Positions 63,627 through 64,000 of a DNA stretch of 64,000 nucleotides are shown piece after piece. The stretch is from Bacteroidia bacterium (GTDB lineage: Bacteria > Bacteroidota > Bacteroidia > B-17B0 > Aurantibacillaceae). The stretch is from NCBI GenBank assembly GCA_022841465.1, contig JALHRL010000003.1, positions 155,571 through 219,570 of the forward strand, given 5' to 3'. Position 1 is the first letter of the stretch. Each line of letters opens with the position of its first letter. Position numbers and translations under genes: made by a program. Under the pieces are notes generated by a model. That model did no database searches and was not told the origin of the DNA. It saw nothing but the letters and a program-made list of their open reading frames with translations.

Positions 63627-64000
63627 TCTTGCTCTTCTTTAAATGGATTTCGCGGTATCCATTGTTTAGGCTTCAAAAATTCTATAAATGGGCTTACCAA
63701 TATTTTAGATAAAGTATTTTGAGGCTGTATGTAACAAATTAAATCTTTAGGTTTCGCACCAATAGTAGTTTTTATTTCTGCCGCTGTTCTTCCAAAATTA
63801 ATTGCTTTTACACCTGCTTTAATTCCTGCATCAACATAATCATATAAAATATTTTGATAAAGATTTAAATTTTCGTTTACCTCATAATCTAAACCAATAT
63901 AATGTGTTTCTAATGCATCTTTATTAATTTCAAACCAAGTAGAAAAACCAACCAATTTTCCGGAATTAAAAAAAGCTTTAAATAAAAATTTATCTTCAAA
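63623..64000 (-). CDS. Partial GNAT/FemAB-like acyltransferase, cut by the right edge
   Basis: The reading frame is open from base 64000 to a stop at 63623, leaving 125 residues of a C-terminal part; the start lies beyond the window. The fragment reads FEDKFLFKAFFNSGKLVGFS, followed by HYIGLDYEVNENLNLYQNIL, AGVKAINFGRTAAEIKTTIG and AKPKDLICYIQPQ. The 'G-k-L-v-G-F... Y-x-G-l' and 'i-n-F-G-r-t-a-x-e-x-K' wording resembles the C-terminal lobe of GNAT/FemAB-like transferases of peptidoglycan or other acceptors. With no active site or N-terminus visible, the exact family is uncertain. Its 3' end overlaps that of lipB by four bases. Confidence 0.6.
   Translation of the reverse strand, partial: FEDKFLFKAFFNSGKLVGFSTWFEINKDALETHYIGLDYEVNENLNLYQNILYDYVDAGIKAGVKAINFGRTAAEIKTTIGAKPKDLICYIQPQNTLSKILVSPFIEFLKPKQWIPRNPFKEEQD

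Overview
The window looks like chromosomal DNA of a gliding, aerobic member of the Bacteroidota, probably Flavobacteriales-like. It is AT-rich. It carries the type IX secretion (T9SS) and gliding genes porU, porV, gldJ, several porP/sprF-type genes and a giant SprB-like adhesin, two cargo proteins with type-A C-terminal sorting domains, and an Alternative Complex III plus cytochrome oxidase operon of the kind known from Flavobacterium. Several intergenic gaps hold the Bacteroidota promoter form TTTG-N17..23-TAnnTTTG. No phage, insertion sequence, CRISPR array or rRNA was seen. One tRNA (Asp) is present. No gene-free stretch exceeds about 210 bases.

Layout. 1-1.9 kb (minus): a PcaF/PaaJ-type thiolase cut by the left edge, a PaaI-type thioesterase and a PduO-type cobalamin adenosyltransferase. 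2-7.2 kb: a TonB-dependent receptor and a secreted T9SS cargo protein. 7.2-18 kb: a DAACS symporter, murF, gldJ and a porP/sprF-type gene on the minus strand, divergent from porU and porV. 18-27.5 kb: a DUF2779 nuclease-like protein, rpe, an orphan lipoprotein, a second T9SS cargo, glutaryl-CoA dehydrogenase, a DUF4834 small membrane protein, aroE, tex and an RluE-type pseudouridine synthase. 27.6-39.3 kb: a UbiD-family decarboxylase, a PorE-like TPR/propeller protein ending in a SPOR-like domain, a membrane PAS-GAF-SpoIIE phosphatase, a sodium:solute symporter, recR, and a potassium channel fused to a highly regular 12-residue repeat solenoid. 39.3-51.6 kb: tRNA-Asp, a small SRPBCC protein and actABCDEF-coxBA. 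51.7-61.2 kb: sprF and the SprB-like adhesin with about 30 repeats. 61.4-64 kb: a NUDIX hydrolase, a phosphoglucose/phosphomannose isomerase, lipB and a truncated acyltransferase.

How the genes fit together. PorU and PorV finish and attach T9SS cargo at the cell surface. GldJ belongs to the gliding/T9SS apparatus, and SprF-type proteins support SprB-like adhesins. The window therefore holds both export machinery and cargo. The act-cox operon is a quinol-to-oxygen electron transfer chain. The remaining genes are mainly housekeeping: peptidoglycan (murF), shikimate (aroE), pentose phosphate (rpe), lipoate (lipB) and recombination (recR).

The least ordinary item is the channel at 37585-39267, whose N-terminal half holds fifteen in-register 12-residue repeats. 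Other points worth a second look are the SPOR-for-OmpA swap in the PorE-like protein, a Walker-A substitution in MurF, a probable non-AUG start for LipB, His-rich termini on several respiratory subunits, and repeated 4-base tail-to-tail stop overlaps.
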